NCBI RefSeq assembly: GCF_022811845.1
Contig: NZ_CP064266.1
Coordinates: forward strand, 1,178,001-1,242,000
Length of the DNA stretch: 64,000 bases
Source: Bacillus pseudomycoides
Lineage (GTDB): Bacteria > Bacillota > Bacilli > Bacillales > Bacillaceae_G
Direction of reading: 5' to 3'
The position numbers and the translations under genes were made by a program. Of this stretch, positions 8,626 through 17,651 are shown piece by piece. Under the pieces are notes generated by a model. It made no database searches and was not told the DNA's origin. It saw only the letters and a program-made list of their open reading frames with translations. Within the stretch, counting starts at the first letter, position 1. The number at the start of each line of letters is the position of its first letter.

Positions 8626-10263
8626 TTAAGATCTAAAATAATCCTGTAAATAATATAATGTAATTAATCGAAAAGGTACCAACGTCTCTTTAAAACGAAC
8701 ATAAGAAGGTTTGGCATATTTATAAAAATCTATTCCTGTATAGTCTGTCGAAAATTCTATAGATTTATTTAAAACATCTTTTAGTTCATTATCTAGTAGC
8801 TCATGATGCTTCTCATATACCATAGATTTTCCTATTTGTATTTTCCCTTTAGATACTAAGTAACTTAAAACAAAGGCACCTAAAAAGAGTTTTCTGGCCT
8901 CAGGCTGAAGTTTTTTCGGTATCGGCACATTCGAAGGGAGTTTCTGATCAGGAATATCAAAAGCTTTAGGAAATAAACTTAATGCGGCCTTTTTATAGAG
9001 ATATCTATTTTCTCTTAATTCATATGGTAATCCATTAAAGAATTTTGCATAATCCTTAGACGCGAATGGTCTAATTATTTTAGAGCTTCTCTCTAATGGG
9101 GCAAAAATATTAGCTATCAAAGAATTTTGTCTATCTACATTTCTAATATATTCATCTAAATGGCAAGGAAAATTGACCTGACAACAATCTTCAGCAATTT
9201 TTTCCACGTCATTAATTATTTCTTCTTTTTCTTTTGTACCAATCTGAGTCCAAAGTGTATGACCTTTAAATCTTCTGTTTATTACATCTTCTACGGCCTC
9301 TTCTTTTGTCATAGAAAAGTTTTTTGCAATTTTGGTTTGATTTGCGCCAGCAAACTCTCCACCTAAAAATCCATGAATAATATATTTAGGTAGAATTTGT
9401 TTTTCTTGCATTATGGAATGTAAATGACAATGCATAGGACTACTTAGTCCACCTGTTAATTCAACAACTTCCTTTCCATATTTTTTATAATAACTATTAA
9501 GAAGCTCCCCAAAACTTAAATTTAATTTCAACGCACTAGCTACTTTTTTTGCTACCGTTATCTCATTAGAATGACTCGGTCCAAACACTAAGCTATTAAA
9601 ACTGAATCCTTTTCTTTTAGCAAGACTAACTAGCAGTCTTGAATCATATCCTCCGCTTAAGGGTATTAAGATATCTTCCTCTTGACAATGCAATAGTTCC
9701 TCTTCATATTTATCTAATAAACTTCTTAATATATCTTTTGCATCCCTTAAGTATGACTCTTCATTTTTTTCAGAGTTATTGCTATTAAACTGCAATTTGA
9801 ATACTCTTTCTTTCCTAACTTCAAATTTTTTCAAGTCAAAATAAATTTCTTCACCAGCCATGCATTTATATACATTCTTAAATAAAGTTCGATCTCTTAA
9901 CGGATTATCTATTATACATTCTTCAAAAAATGCAGTTCGGTCTAATTCTAACTTAATGTGATTTTTTGAATTGTTTTTACAAGCTCTATTAAATTATAAT
10001 CAATGAATATTAGGTCCATGACCTTATCATAATAATAAAATAAAGGATATTCTCCATACCAACTATTTTTTATCATCACTCTCTGTTTTTAAATCATAAT
10101 TAATGAATTGAATATCTTCGTTCTTAAAAGGTTTATCGGAAGAAGTTGTATATAATTGTTGATTATATATCTTTGATGGAAAAATAAAAAATCTCTCTAT
10201 ATTCTCAACCTTTAAATTTGTTTTAATTCTACCATTTTTATATTCAAGTAATATATTTTCCAA
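8626..10263 (-). pseudogene. Asparagine-synthase-like protein, broken by two single-base indels
   Basis: The long open piece (8626-9861, 411 aa) carries the ATP-pyrophosphatase loop LIPLSGGYDSRLL of the asparagine synthase family. Its frame continues upstream of that ATG through RDRTLFKNVYKC, which matches the family, then fails. The preceding frame reads SWYGEYPLFYYYDKV, like the PLYY region of these enzymes. An earlier small frame (10063-10263) has a TTG start behind AGAAGGTG. Removing one A from the run at 10066-10071 and adding one A at 9962-9967 joins all three into a single 545-residue reading frame. There is no N-terminal Cys, so no glutaminase activity is expected. Its role may be amidation of a polymer sugar, as inferred from context. 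Mutation and sequencing error are both possible. Confidence 0.7.
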
Positions 10264-10328
10264 TCCGAAACACCTTCTCTGTAAAATTATCTACATCTTA
10301 CTACTAATTATCGATTTTTCTTAAAATA

Positions 10329-11854
10329 TTAGTTCTTCTTAATTTTTGATCGGAGGGTTTGTAATACTAACATGATTTCTCTATTTTTAAATATATAAAG
10401 GCTAACTATGTAGAAAGTGAAGTACAGAAACGCTGAGCATATTAAGACAACTATTGGTTCAGATTTTAACAACCAGCTATTCTCTATCAAACTTTTAACT
10501 AGCAAAATATTTACTGTAGAAATTATCAAAATAAATACTAACTTTTTATCAGTATCCATATCAAACTGTAATTCATATATTCTTTATTCTTTGAAAACAT
10601 ATAAACTACTGTAATTATATTTGCTACTAAAATAGCCCATGGTACACCGTATTGACTAAATTCTAAACAAAAGAATACTGTAAACATTATACTTGTTATT
10701 AGTAATATAACGCTCGATATAAATGGGATTTTTTTATTGGATGTAGCAAAACAAAATCTAAATAATAACTCACGAATTGCCGTCGGATATAGCCCCAATA
10801 TAAAAATATTCAAAGCTGATGCTGTTAGCACCGTTGCCCGCTCGTCAAAGGCTCCACGTTCAAATAAAACCCTTATTATTTCTTCACTAAAATAGATAAC
10901 AAAAACGGTTGAGGGAATTAATGCTATTGTTAGGAAACTTATACTATTATTAAGTTGAATTCTAACCTTTTTAAACTTTTTAGATGCAAAGCTTTTACTG
11001 AATAATGTATATAAAATCGAAAAGGATGACATCGCTAACAATAAGATAGGTAAACTAGCTATTGTAAAGGCATAGTTCAAGCTAACTAAAGCCCCTTCTC
11101 TAAAATTTCCCGTTAAAAATCTTGCCAATAACATCGGTATTGTTGGTGCTATACTAGAAAGAATAGCTGGAAAAAAAAAGCTCCAAAAACTTTCAATTTC
11201 TTTTGATTTCCACCATTTGCCTTCAACTTCTATATGCAGACTATTTTTCTTTGTTTTTAATAGAAGGTACGTTTGTGAAAAACTTGCTACTAGTAATCCA
11301 TAACATAAGTAGCGTATATCATTAAAATAGGCCCCAAGAACAATAGATACTATAAAAAATACATTAATAAATAAATTAGAAATAGAGGGAAATAAATAAC
11401 TATTTTCTGCTTGATGTCTCCCTCTTTCAATCCCATGTATATTAAACATTAATATTGTAGGTAATAGTATTAATATCATATATAACAGTAGATCATCCAT
11501 ACCTGAATTTTGAAATTCACCTATTCCATATACGTATACGATAGATCCAATACCTAATACAACCATCGATATTATACCTAAAAATAATATGCACTTTTTA
11601 ACTTGTTCATAGAACTTTAAGGCCTTTGATTCGGATTCCTCTTTTAAGTTTAAATAAACGGGTATAAAAGATGTTGTAAGTGCCTTTCCAATTGCGGGTA
11701 AAACTACAAGTGGCAGAAAGGAAGCAATAACAAAAACTTCCATTTCTCTTGATATTCCAAAATACTTAGCTAATAAAGTCTCCCTCAAAAGTCCCAATAC
11801 AGCACTAAATACAGAGATCAATAACATAACTATAGATGTAGACATTAACTTCAT
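10329..11854 (-). pseudogene. MurJ/MviN-like polysaccharide flippase, one frameshift near the 3' end
   Basis: The main frame (10538-11854, 438 aa) starts MKLMSTSIVMLLIS and contains LRETLLAKYFGIS and a PAIGKALTTSFIP region typical of MurJ-type MOP flippases, with about 12 membrane helices. It ends abruptly in an overlapping 76-residue frame (10329-10559) that supplies two more helices. Adding one base to the run at 10543-10547 (minus-strand A5) fuses them into a 508-residue protein, the normal family length. It would flip the lipid-linked repeat of the first cluster across the membrane. The truncated protein may still be partly functional. It overlaps nothing else and follows the broken polymerase gene. 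Confidence 0.75.
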
Positions 11855-11879
11855 TCCTAGCCTTCTTTCATCCTTTTAT

Positions 11880-13216
11880 CTACTCTTCAACAACCCCAAC
11901 TATTATCCACAATAATGTAGCACAAGAACTAGTTCCCCATAAAAATCCACCGTCTATCAAATCATGTATAAAAGCACCTACTATAATCGCTAAAGAAATC
12001 AATTTAAAATGATTATTACCCCAAATACTCTTTTTCATCACTAGTACATGTTTTATAATACAAACCAATAACATTATAAAGATTACACTTCCTAGTATCC
12101 CTACTGTAACAATTAAATCTAAAAATAAATTATGTGGATGTGGCCAAGCTGCTCCGTATTGGGAATATACCCCATACTCTTTTAAGACCTCTGGAAATTG
12201 ATAAAACCCTATTCCATAAAATGGAGTATCCATAAAAATCCTAATGGCACCCTCCCATAAAATCCATCTTCCCTGTTCTACTAATACGTTAATTAATGAT
12301 TGTGAAAAATTACTATTAATAATATTAAAACTTAATAACAGGATAAATATTATACTTGGTAATACTATAAAGAATACTTTTCTTACATCTATGATTTTAT
12401 AAAGCAATATAATAAATGTAGATATTACAAATGAAATTATAGACCCTTCTGAACCTGTAAATATAAGGTTTACAAGGAGTAGAAGAAAATAGAAATTTGA
12501 AACAGAACGCTTTTCATTTTATTTTTTCTAATAGTAAACTACCTAATAATATTATTAAACCAACACATAAGTACCCACCATATCCATTAGTATTATTAAA
12601 AAAGCTGTAATTCGTCCTACACCAGTTGAAGAATTTATTACAGATTGAGACCATACCCAAGGGACATTGGTGAATTTTTGTAATAAACCTATAAAGGAAG
12701 ATAAAACCATTCCTAAAATAAAGTAATTACAAATCTCTTTAATCTCTCGCTTATTAAATTTTATTTGTAATAAAATAAAATAGCATAAAAAGACTAGTAT
12801 ATATTGAAATACTTTTAACACACTTTGAAATATAGAATCGCTTAGTAAAGAACTAAACATACCCAATAAAGAAAATAACAACATAACATAACTGTAACCA
12901 GATTTTTGATATTTTTTATGTTTTCAACCGTTCCTATATTTATAAAGTATAGTGAAAATAAAGGCTATTAAAACAAGTACTTTAACAGCTTTAGTTGCCC
13001 CTATAGGAATTATATAAACAGACTCCAAAGGAAGCAGTAAACCCAATATAAAAAGGATTTCTAAAAATACAAATGCAATAATCGGTAAAATACATAGTAA
13101 TATAAATATACCGCTCCAAATTATATTTTGAGACAATAAGCCTACTAAAATAATTAATATAAGATAAGAAAAAGCTTCAATATCCTTTCATATTCGGAAG
13201 TAAACATTCTTATCAA
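11880..13216 (-). pseudogene. O-antigen ligase/polymerase (Wzy) family protein, multiply broken
   Basis: Three open pieces of 70, 109 and 175 aa together make one O-antigen ligase-type membrane protein. The C-terminal piece has the loop YGAAWPHPHNLFLDL characteristic of the family, and a shifted frame in the middle reads GRITAFFNNTNGYGGY, another family motif. Repair needs: one base near 13175-13180 (least certain), one T in the run at 12598-12603, removal of one A at 12517-12520, and reversal of an in-frame TGA at 12924-12926. The repaired frame is about 445 codons, starting at a TTG (13216) behind a GGAGG site. With this gene dead, the first cluster has no obvious polymerase. Confidence 0.7.
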
Positions 13217-13233
13217 TTATATTACCTCCTTTT

Positions 13234-13890
13234 TTACCTAGCCCCATCACCAGTTAATACTACTTTTATTGTTTTTATAATTATTTTTAAGTCTAAAAAA
13301 ATACTAGCATTCTTAATATAATAGACATCCAATTTCAATTTTTCTTCTGCAGTAATTTCATATCCTCCATTTACCTGAGCCCATCCCGTTAAACCTGGTT
13401 TTACTTGCAACCTATTTTTGAAACCCGGAATCTCCCTTGCAAATTGCTCTGTAAACATAGGTCTTTCCGGTCTTGGGCCAACAAGAGACATATCACCCTT
13501 TAAAATATTAAATAATTGTGGTAATTCATCAATACGTGTTTTACGAATAAGCAAGCCTATTTTGGTAATACGAGGATCGTTCCTCTCAGCCCATTTCGCT
13601 CCATTCTTCTCTGCATCTCTCCTCATCGAACGGAGTTTAATAACTCTAAATTTTGCACCATATAATCCCAATCTTTCTTGTGAATAAAAAGGGGATCCAG
13701 GAGACTCTAGTACAATAAGCAAACTAAATATCAAAATAACAGGTGCTACTATTATCAATCCTATTAAAGAAGTCACAAAATCTAACAAATATTTAATACC
13801 TAAATAAAGTTTAGATTGATTTTTATCAACTTGAACAGTTAATGCACTTGTATCTTGATACTTAATTGCTACGTTTTCACTGGTCTTCAT
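13234..13890 (-). CDS. Undecaprenyl-phosphate sugar-1-phosphate transferase
   Basis: A 218-residue member of the bacterial sugar transferase family. It has a hydrophobic segment at about residues 33-62, the KFRVIKLRSMRRDA region, RKTRIDELPQLFNILKGDMSLVGPRPE, and KPGLTGWAQVNGGYE. It would move a sugar-1-phosphate from a UDP-sugar to undecaprenyl phosphate, the first membrane step of the first polysaccharide. The short form, without the multi-helix N-terminal half, resembles EpsL/PglC-type enzymes. A GGAGGAG site precedes the ATG. It lies between galU and the broken polymerase, in the same direction. Confidence 0.9.
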   Translation of the reverse strand: MKTSENVAIKYQDTSALTVQVDKNQSKLYLGIKYLLDFVTSLIGLIIVAPVILIFSLLIVLESPGSPFYSQERLGLYGAKFRVIKLRSMRRDAEKNGAKWAERNDPRITKIGLLIRKTRIDELPQLFNILKGDMSLVGPRPERPMFTEQFAREIPGFKNRLQVKPGLTGWAQVNGGYEITAEEKLKLDVYYIKNASIFLDLKIIIKTIKVVLTGDGAR

Positions 13891-13906
13891 ATCACTCTCC
13901 TCCCCC

Positions 13907-14785
13907 TTATTTTGTTAATTCCTTATATATTATCTTATCCATATAATTTAGTAATTTTTCTTTTAATTCATTATGATGTAACGCCATCTCAATCGTCGTC
14001 TGAATAAATCCTAATTTCTCCCCAACGTCATAATGTTTACCTTCAAAGTCATACGCAAATACACGTTGAATTTCATTTAATCGTTGAATCGCATCCGTTA
14101 GCTGAATTTCTCCGCCCGTACCTGTTTGTTGGTCTTCTAGGAACATAAAAATTTCTGGTGTTAATACGTAACGGCCCATAATCGCTAAGTTTGATGGTGC
14201 TGTTCCTTGTGCTGGTTTTTCAACAAACCTGCTCACCTGATAACTGCGTCCTTTTTGTTCTAATGGATCAATAATGCCATAGCGGTGTGTTTCATTTTCC
14301 GGCACTGTTTGTACACCGATTACTGATGATCTCGTTGCTTCATATTGATTCATTAATTGACGTAAGCACGGTGTTTCTGCTTGAACAATGTCATCACCAA
14401 GTAATACAGCAAACGGTTCGTTGCCAATGAATTTACGTGCGCACCATACAGCATGTCCGAGTCCCTTTGGTTCTTTTTGTCTTATGTAGTGAATGTTAAT
14501 TTTGGAAGACGCTTGTACTTTTTCAAGCATTTCGTACTTCCCTTTTTCTAGTAGATTTTGTTCTAGTTCAAAGGAGTGATTAAAGTGATCTTCAATCGCA
14601 CGCTTTCCTTTACCCGTTACGATGATAATATCTTCAATTCCAGATACAATTGCTTCTTCGACAATGTATTGAATCGTCGGTTTATCAACGATTGGCAACA
14701 TTTCTTTCGGCATTGCTTTTGTCGCTGGTAAAAATCGTGTACCCAGTCCAGCGGCTGGAATAATCGCTTTTCTTACTTGTGTCAA
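13907..14785 (-). CDS. galU: UTP-glucose-1-phosphate uridylyltransferase (copy 1)
   Basis: A 292-residue nucleotidyltransferase with PAAGLGTRFLPATKAMPKEM at residues 11-30, IVDKPTIQYIVEEA, and the LLGDDIV metal site near residue 130. It makes UDP-glucose, the precursor used by Ugd and GalE. It starts at TTG (14785) behind GGGGG. It is one of three galU paralogues in this window (others at 17652 and 53644), all with TTG starts. It lies directly after the EAR-like RNA and a hairpin, so its transcription from the cluster promoter must pass both. Confidence 0.94.
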   Translation of the reverse strand: MTQVRKAIIPAAGLGTRFLPATKAMPKEMLPIVDKPTIQYIVEEAIVSGIEDIIIVTGKGKRAIEDHFNHSFELEQNLLEKGKYEMLEKVQASSKINIHYIRQKEPKGLGHAVWCARKFIGNEPFAVLLGDDIVQAETPCLRQLMNQYEATRSSVIGVQTVPENETHRYGIIDPLEQKGRSYQVSRFVEKPAQGTAPSNLAIMGRYVLTPEIFMFLEDQQTGTGGEIQLTDAIQRLNEIQRVFAYDFEGKHYDVGEKLGFIQTTIEMALHHNELKEKLLNYMDKIIYKELTK

Positions 14786-14818
14786 CTTTTATAGCCCCCT
14801 AAATTTGTATGTAATAAA

Positions 14819-14864
14819 AGTTCTAGCCATATCTTCTGCATCCATAAAAGATATAGCTAGAACT
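14819..14864 (-). terminator. Hairpin terminator downstream of the first EAR-like RNA
   Basis: On the minus strand AGTTCTAGCTATATCTT pairs with AAGATATGGCTAGAACT (one mismatch in 17) and is followed by TTTTATTA. It is 21 bases after the EAR-like element and just before galU, where an antiterminated complex would have to read through. Confidence 0.68.
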
Positions 14865-14885
14865 TCTAATAAATTAATATAATAA

Positions 14886-15001
14886 CGGGCATCTAACCCG
14901 GCCTCACACCATGCTTTTGACAACGAACGTGTCTAAGGTAAAGCTTACTCTACCCACAGCATAGCCGAGTGTCTCCGTTGATATTGGTCAGGAGGCATCA
15001 C
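14886..15001 (-). ncRNA. EAR-like (eps-associated) antitermination RNA, copy 1
   Basis: About 116 bases on the minus strand, beginning GGTGATGCC and ending GGTTAGATGCCC. It aligns along its length with the element at 51503-51610. Paired segments covary between the copies: ATGCT/AGCAT here against ATACT/AGTAT there, and GACA/TGTC here against GACG/CGTC there. Copy 2 sits exactly between epsB- and epsC-like genes, the known site of the EAR (Rfam epsC) RNA of Bacillales, which lets RNA polymerase pass distant terminators. This copy follows the CpsB-type phosphatase gene. The identity is by position, size and shared structure; a covariance-model search was not possible. Confidence 0.78.
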
Positions 15002-15016
15002 CAACATGTTTCTTGT

Positions 15017-15784
15017 TTAAAAAAGACCTAATATTTTTTTACGTCGTATTTTCTCTGGCTCTTCTCGGTAAATCATTTCCCCACTTATTAGTGAATATGT
15101 ATTTTCTTTGAAGTAGTAAAGTGTAGAACTCCCAAATGTTTTTTCTACTGTTTCATACGCCAATTGTAAGTGAAAAGAGCGCGTTGTTGTGTTATGAGCA
15201 TCTGATGATATGACATGTGTTAAATGATGTTCAATGAGTTGTAATGAAAACTTTTTAATTTTCTTTCCGAACTTTCCTGTTACACTCCCCGCAGTAATTT
15301 GAGTTAGTGCGCCTTGATTTACGAGCTTATACAACACTTCAGGGCGTTCAATGATTTCCGTATTTCGCTCTGGATGCACAATAATCGGTGTGATTCCTTT
15401 TACACGTAGTTCATATAACATTTTTTCAGCATAGCGCGGGACATGGTTTGCTGGGAATTCAATTAATATGTATTTATCCGTACGATTCAATGTAACGATT
15501 TTCCCCAACTCGTAGTCTTCTAACAATTCTCCGTATAACCTGATTTCTTGACCAGGTAAAATGGTTAAATTAATCTCTTCTTCTTTCAATCTATCATTTA
15601 ACTGCTTTACCTGATGAAGAATGTTTTCTGCTGGATTGGTATACACACCATTTTGATGATGCGGAGTAGCAACGATTGTATGGATGCCTTCTTTACATGC
15701 CTCTTTTGCCATCGCAATACTATCCTCGATTGATTGTGCCCCATCATCTAGCTTAGGCAAAATATGACAATGTAAATCAATCAT
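15017..15784 (-). CDS. CpsB/YwqE-type tyrosine-protein phosphatase (PHP family)
   Basis: A 255-residue metal-dependent phosphatase of the PHP superfamily with the metal-ligand motifs MIDLHCHILPKLDDGA at the N-terminus, VATPHHQNG, HPERN and SSDAHN. It removes phosphate from the tyrosine cluster of the BY-kinase encoded just upstream. An ATG two codons earlier (15790) lies only three bases from the AAGGGG site, so the ATG at 15784, nine bases away, is preferred and matches family N-termini. It is third in the first cluster, after the Wzz-type modulator and kinase. No second copy accompanies the other kinase at 51742. Confidence 0.92.
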   Translation of the reverse strand: MIDLHCHILPKLDDGAQSIEDSIAMAKEACKEGIHTIVATPHHQNGVYTNPAENILHQVKQLNDRLKEEEINLTILPGQEIRLYGELLEDYELGKIVTLNRTDKYILIEFPANHVPRYAEKMLYELRVKGITPIIVHPERNTEIIERPEVLYKLVNQGALTQITAGSVTGKFGKKIKKFSLQLIEHHLTHVISSDAHNTTTRSFHLQLAYETVEKTFGSSTLYYFKENTYSLISGEMIYREEPEKIRRKKILGLF

Positions 15785-15877
15785 TCTCATACACCCCTTC
15801 TCTATCTATTCTTCATTTACTCTTCACATTGTGAATATAAGAGGAAAAGGAGATGTCTCCTCTTTCCTCTCATCTAT

Positions 15878-16567
15878 TTAGTTAGAACCGTAATAGTAAT
15901 ACTCAGATCCTGTTTGTTCCTTATCATTTAGAATAACGCCAAGTAATGTACCCTTTGCGCCATCAAGTGCATGTTTTGCTTTAATCGCCGTATCTTTTTC
16001 TGTTACACCGCTGCGAATTACAAGTACAGAAGCATCACATTGATTTGCCATAATTTGCGCATCAGTAACTGGTAAAATCGGTGATGTATCAAAGATAACG
16101 AGATCATACATGCCATATGCTTCTGAAAGTAAGTCTTTCATCGAGTTTGCCCCCAATAATTCGGCTGGGTTTGGTGGGATTGGCCCACATGGCAGAAAGT
16201 TTAAATTTCTAATTTGTGTATTTGCTACACATGTCTCAAGTTTTTTACTACGTGTTAATACATTTGTTAAGCCAAAAACATTCTCAATTTGTAACATTTG
16301 ATGTAGTGCAGGCTTACGTAAATCCGCATCAATGAGTAATACTTTTTTACCTTGCTGCGCAAAGACTATCGCAATGTTAGCCGCTGTTGTTGTCTTTCCT
16401 TCACTTGAATTAGCGGATGTAACTATAAGAGAACGAATTTTTCTATCAACGGATGCAAATTCAATATTTGTTCGTACATTTCGATATTGTTCCGAAACAG
16501 ATGATTTCGGTTGTTCATATGCAATAAGCTGACGACGTACGCGTGATGCTTTTTTCTTAAGAACCAA
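15878..16567 (-). CDS. CpsD/YwqD-type tyrosine-protein kinase
   Basis: A 229-residue bacterial tyrosine kinase with Walker A in ANSSEGKTTTAANIA (about residues 51-65), Walker A' VLLIDADLRKP and Walker B DLVIFDTSP. The C-terminus SEYYYYGSN is the autophosphorylated tyrosine cluster. It works with the membrane modulator encoded upstream to control polymer synthesis and chain length, and with the phosphatase encoded downstream. It starts at TTG (16567) behind GGAGGG and overlaps the end of the modulator gene by 11 bases, which points to translational coupling. Confidence 0.93.
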   Translation of the reverse strand: MVLKKKASRVRRQLIAYEQPKSSVSEQYRNVRTNIEFASVDRKIRSLIVTSANSSEGKTTTAANIAIVFAQQGKKVLLIDADLRKPALHQMLQIENVFGLTNVLTRSKKLETCVANTQIRNLNFLPCGPIPPNPAELLGANSMKDLLSEAYGMYDLVIFDTSPILPVTDAQIMANQCDASVLVIRSGVTEKDTAIKAKHALDGAKGTLLGVILNDKEQTGSEYYYYGSN

Positions 16568-17297
16568 TTGTATGCCCTCCTACTCTCTTTGTCCTTGATG
16601 GACTGCTGCTTTTCACATTGTCTTCTTCTATATGAGAAATCACTCCAATAACTGGCAAATCTAGCAATTTTTCGATATCTTCTTCTTTTTTAAGTGTGTT
16701 ATCTAAATATTCTAGTAAGAATGCAAGTCCGACAGAAGCCATTAAGCCAACGACAAATGCAATAGCTACATTTAACATTTTATTAGGCTTAATTGGAGAT
16801 TGTCCTTCCGCCACTTCTGCTTTTGATAGGATTGTTACATTATCAACACTCATAATTTTCGCAATTTCACTTTTGAATACTTCCGCTGTTGTGTTTGCGA
16901 TATCACGAGCTAATTTTGCATCTTTATCTTGTACTGTAAGAGCAATCACCTGTGAATCTTTCTCATTTGCAACATTAATTTTGTTATTTAATGCCCCAGT
17001 TGGCATATCTAGTTTTAACTTTTCTTTCACTTGATCTAAAATAACTGGGCTTTTAACAATTACCTTATATGTATTAGTTAATTGTACATTCGTTTGTACT
17101 TCATTATACTGAATGATTTTTTCATCCTGTTTCTTTTGGTTAACAAGAATTTGCGTTGAAGTTTGGTAAATTGGCGTTATAAAGTAGAAACTTACGATTG
17201 CGCTTACAACAGCTGCCCCAATCGTAATGGCGAGGATCATAACGAGACGCTTTCTTAAAATAGTAAATAGTTCTTTCAAACTTATTGTTTCTTCCAT
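16557..17297 (-). CDS. Wzz/YwqC-type chain-length and kinase modulator
   Basis: A 246-residue protein with two membrane segments (about residues 18-38 and 175-195) around an extracytoplasmic Wzz domain, and a short cytoplasmic tail that activates the BY-kinase. The proline-rich AEVAEGQSPIKPNKMLN before the second helix is typical of the family. It is first gene of the first polysaccharide cluster. The start has a GGAGG-type site. The 350-base region upstream carries a candidate promoter and a palindrome. Confidence 0.92.
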   Translation of the reverse strand: MEETISLKELFTILRKRLVMILAITIGAAVVSAIVSFYFITPIYQTSTQILVNQKKQDEKIIQYNEVQTNVQLTNTYKVIVKSPVILDQVKEKLKLDMPTGALNNKINVANEKDSQVIALTVQDKDAKLARDIANTTAEVFKSEIAKIMSVDNVTILSKAEVAEGQSPIKPNKMLNVAIAFVVGLMASVGLAFLLEYLDNTLKKEEDIEKLLDLPVIGVISHIEEDNVKSSSPSRTKRVGGHTIGS

Positions 17298-17351
17298 GCC
17301 TTCCTCCAGTTTTCAATAATTTGTTATAAAATCCTTTATAAACAAAGAAAA

Positions 17352-17371
17352 TGTCAGATTTTAAACTGACA
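17352..17371. repeat. Palindrome in the leader of the first polysaccharide cluster
   Basis: TGTCAG, eight bases, CTGACA, with 9 of 10 half-site positions matching. It lies between the candidate promoter and the first gene, where it could be an operator or a small attenuator hairpin; on the minus strand it is followed by TTTTCTTTG. Confidence 0.4.
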
Positions 17372-17444
17372 ATAAGAAACTATTACCTAGTCCTAATTAT
17401 GTTTAGTGTTAGATAACCATTTAATATATTACATAACTTACATT

Positions 17445-17453
17445 AGTATAGCA
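17445..17453 (-). promoter_or_regulatory. Candidate extended -10 promoter of the first cluster
   Basis: On the minus strand TGCTATACT fits an extended -10 element, about 150 bases upstream of the Wzz-type gene. No good -35 is visible. The rest of 17298-17611 is AT-rich and holds no gene I can support. Confidence 0.4.
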
Positions 17454-17607
17454 ATAAACTTGAGAAAATTATTTATAGAATTGACAAATACAATTTGTGA
17501 TTACAATACCTTTCAAGGAAGATATTTACAACATTTTTTGCATTTTCCCATCTTTTTTCATACACCTTAAAAATCATACTTATACAATTTCTAATCAAAT
17601 ATTTATC

Positions 17608-17642
17608 AAAAAAGAGAATTCATCTCGTCGACAAATTCTCTT
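17608..17642 (-). terminator. Terminator of the second galU
   Basis: On the minus strand AAGAGAATT and AATTCTCTT form a 9-base stem followed by a T6 run, ten bases after the galU stop. Confidence 0.82.
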
Positions 17643-17651
17643 ACTCTCCTT

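Noticed and set aside
10063..10263. Separate 66-residue gene, possibly a second peptide precursor, upstream of the asparagine-synthase-like gene
   Set aside because: It lies in the same frame as the main piece, has the ribosome site of the whole gene, and joins the downstream pieces through one A removed and one A added. A single broken gene explains it better.
10329..10559. Independent 76-residue two-helix membrane protein
   Set aside because: It overlaps the flippase end and supplies exactly the missing C-terminal helices after one base is added.
14886..15001. T-box leader or metabolite riboswitch
   Set aside because: No specifier loop, T-box motif or known aptamer core is visible; position and the second copy fit EAR much better.
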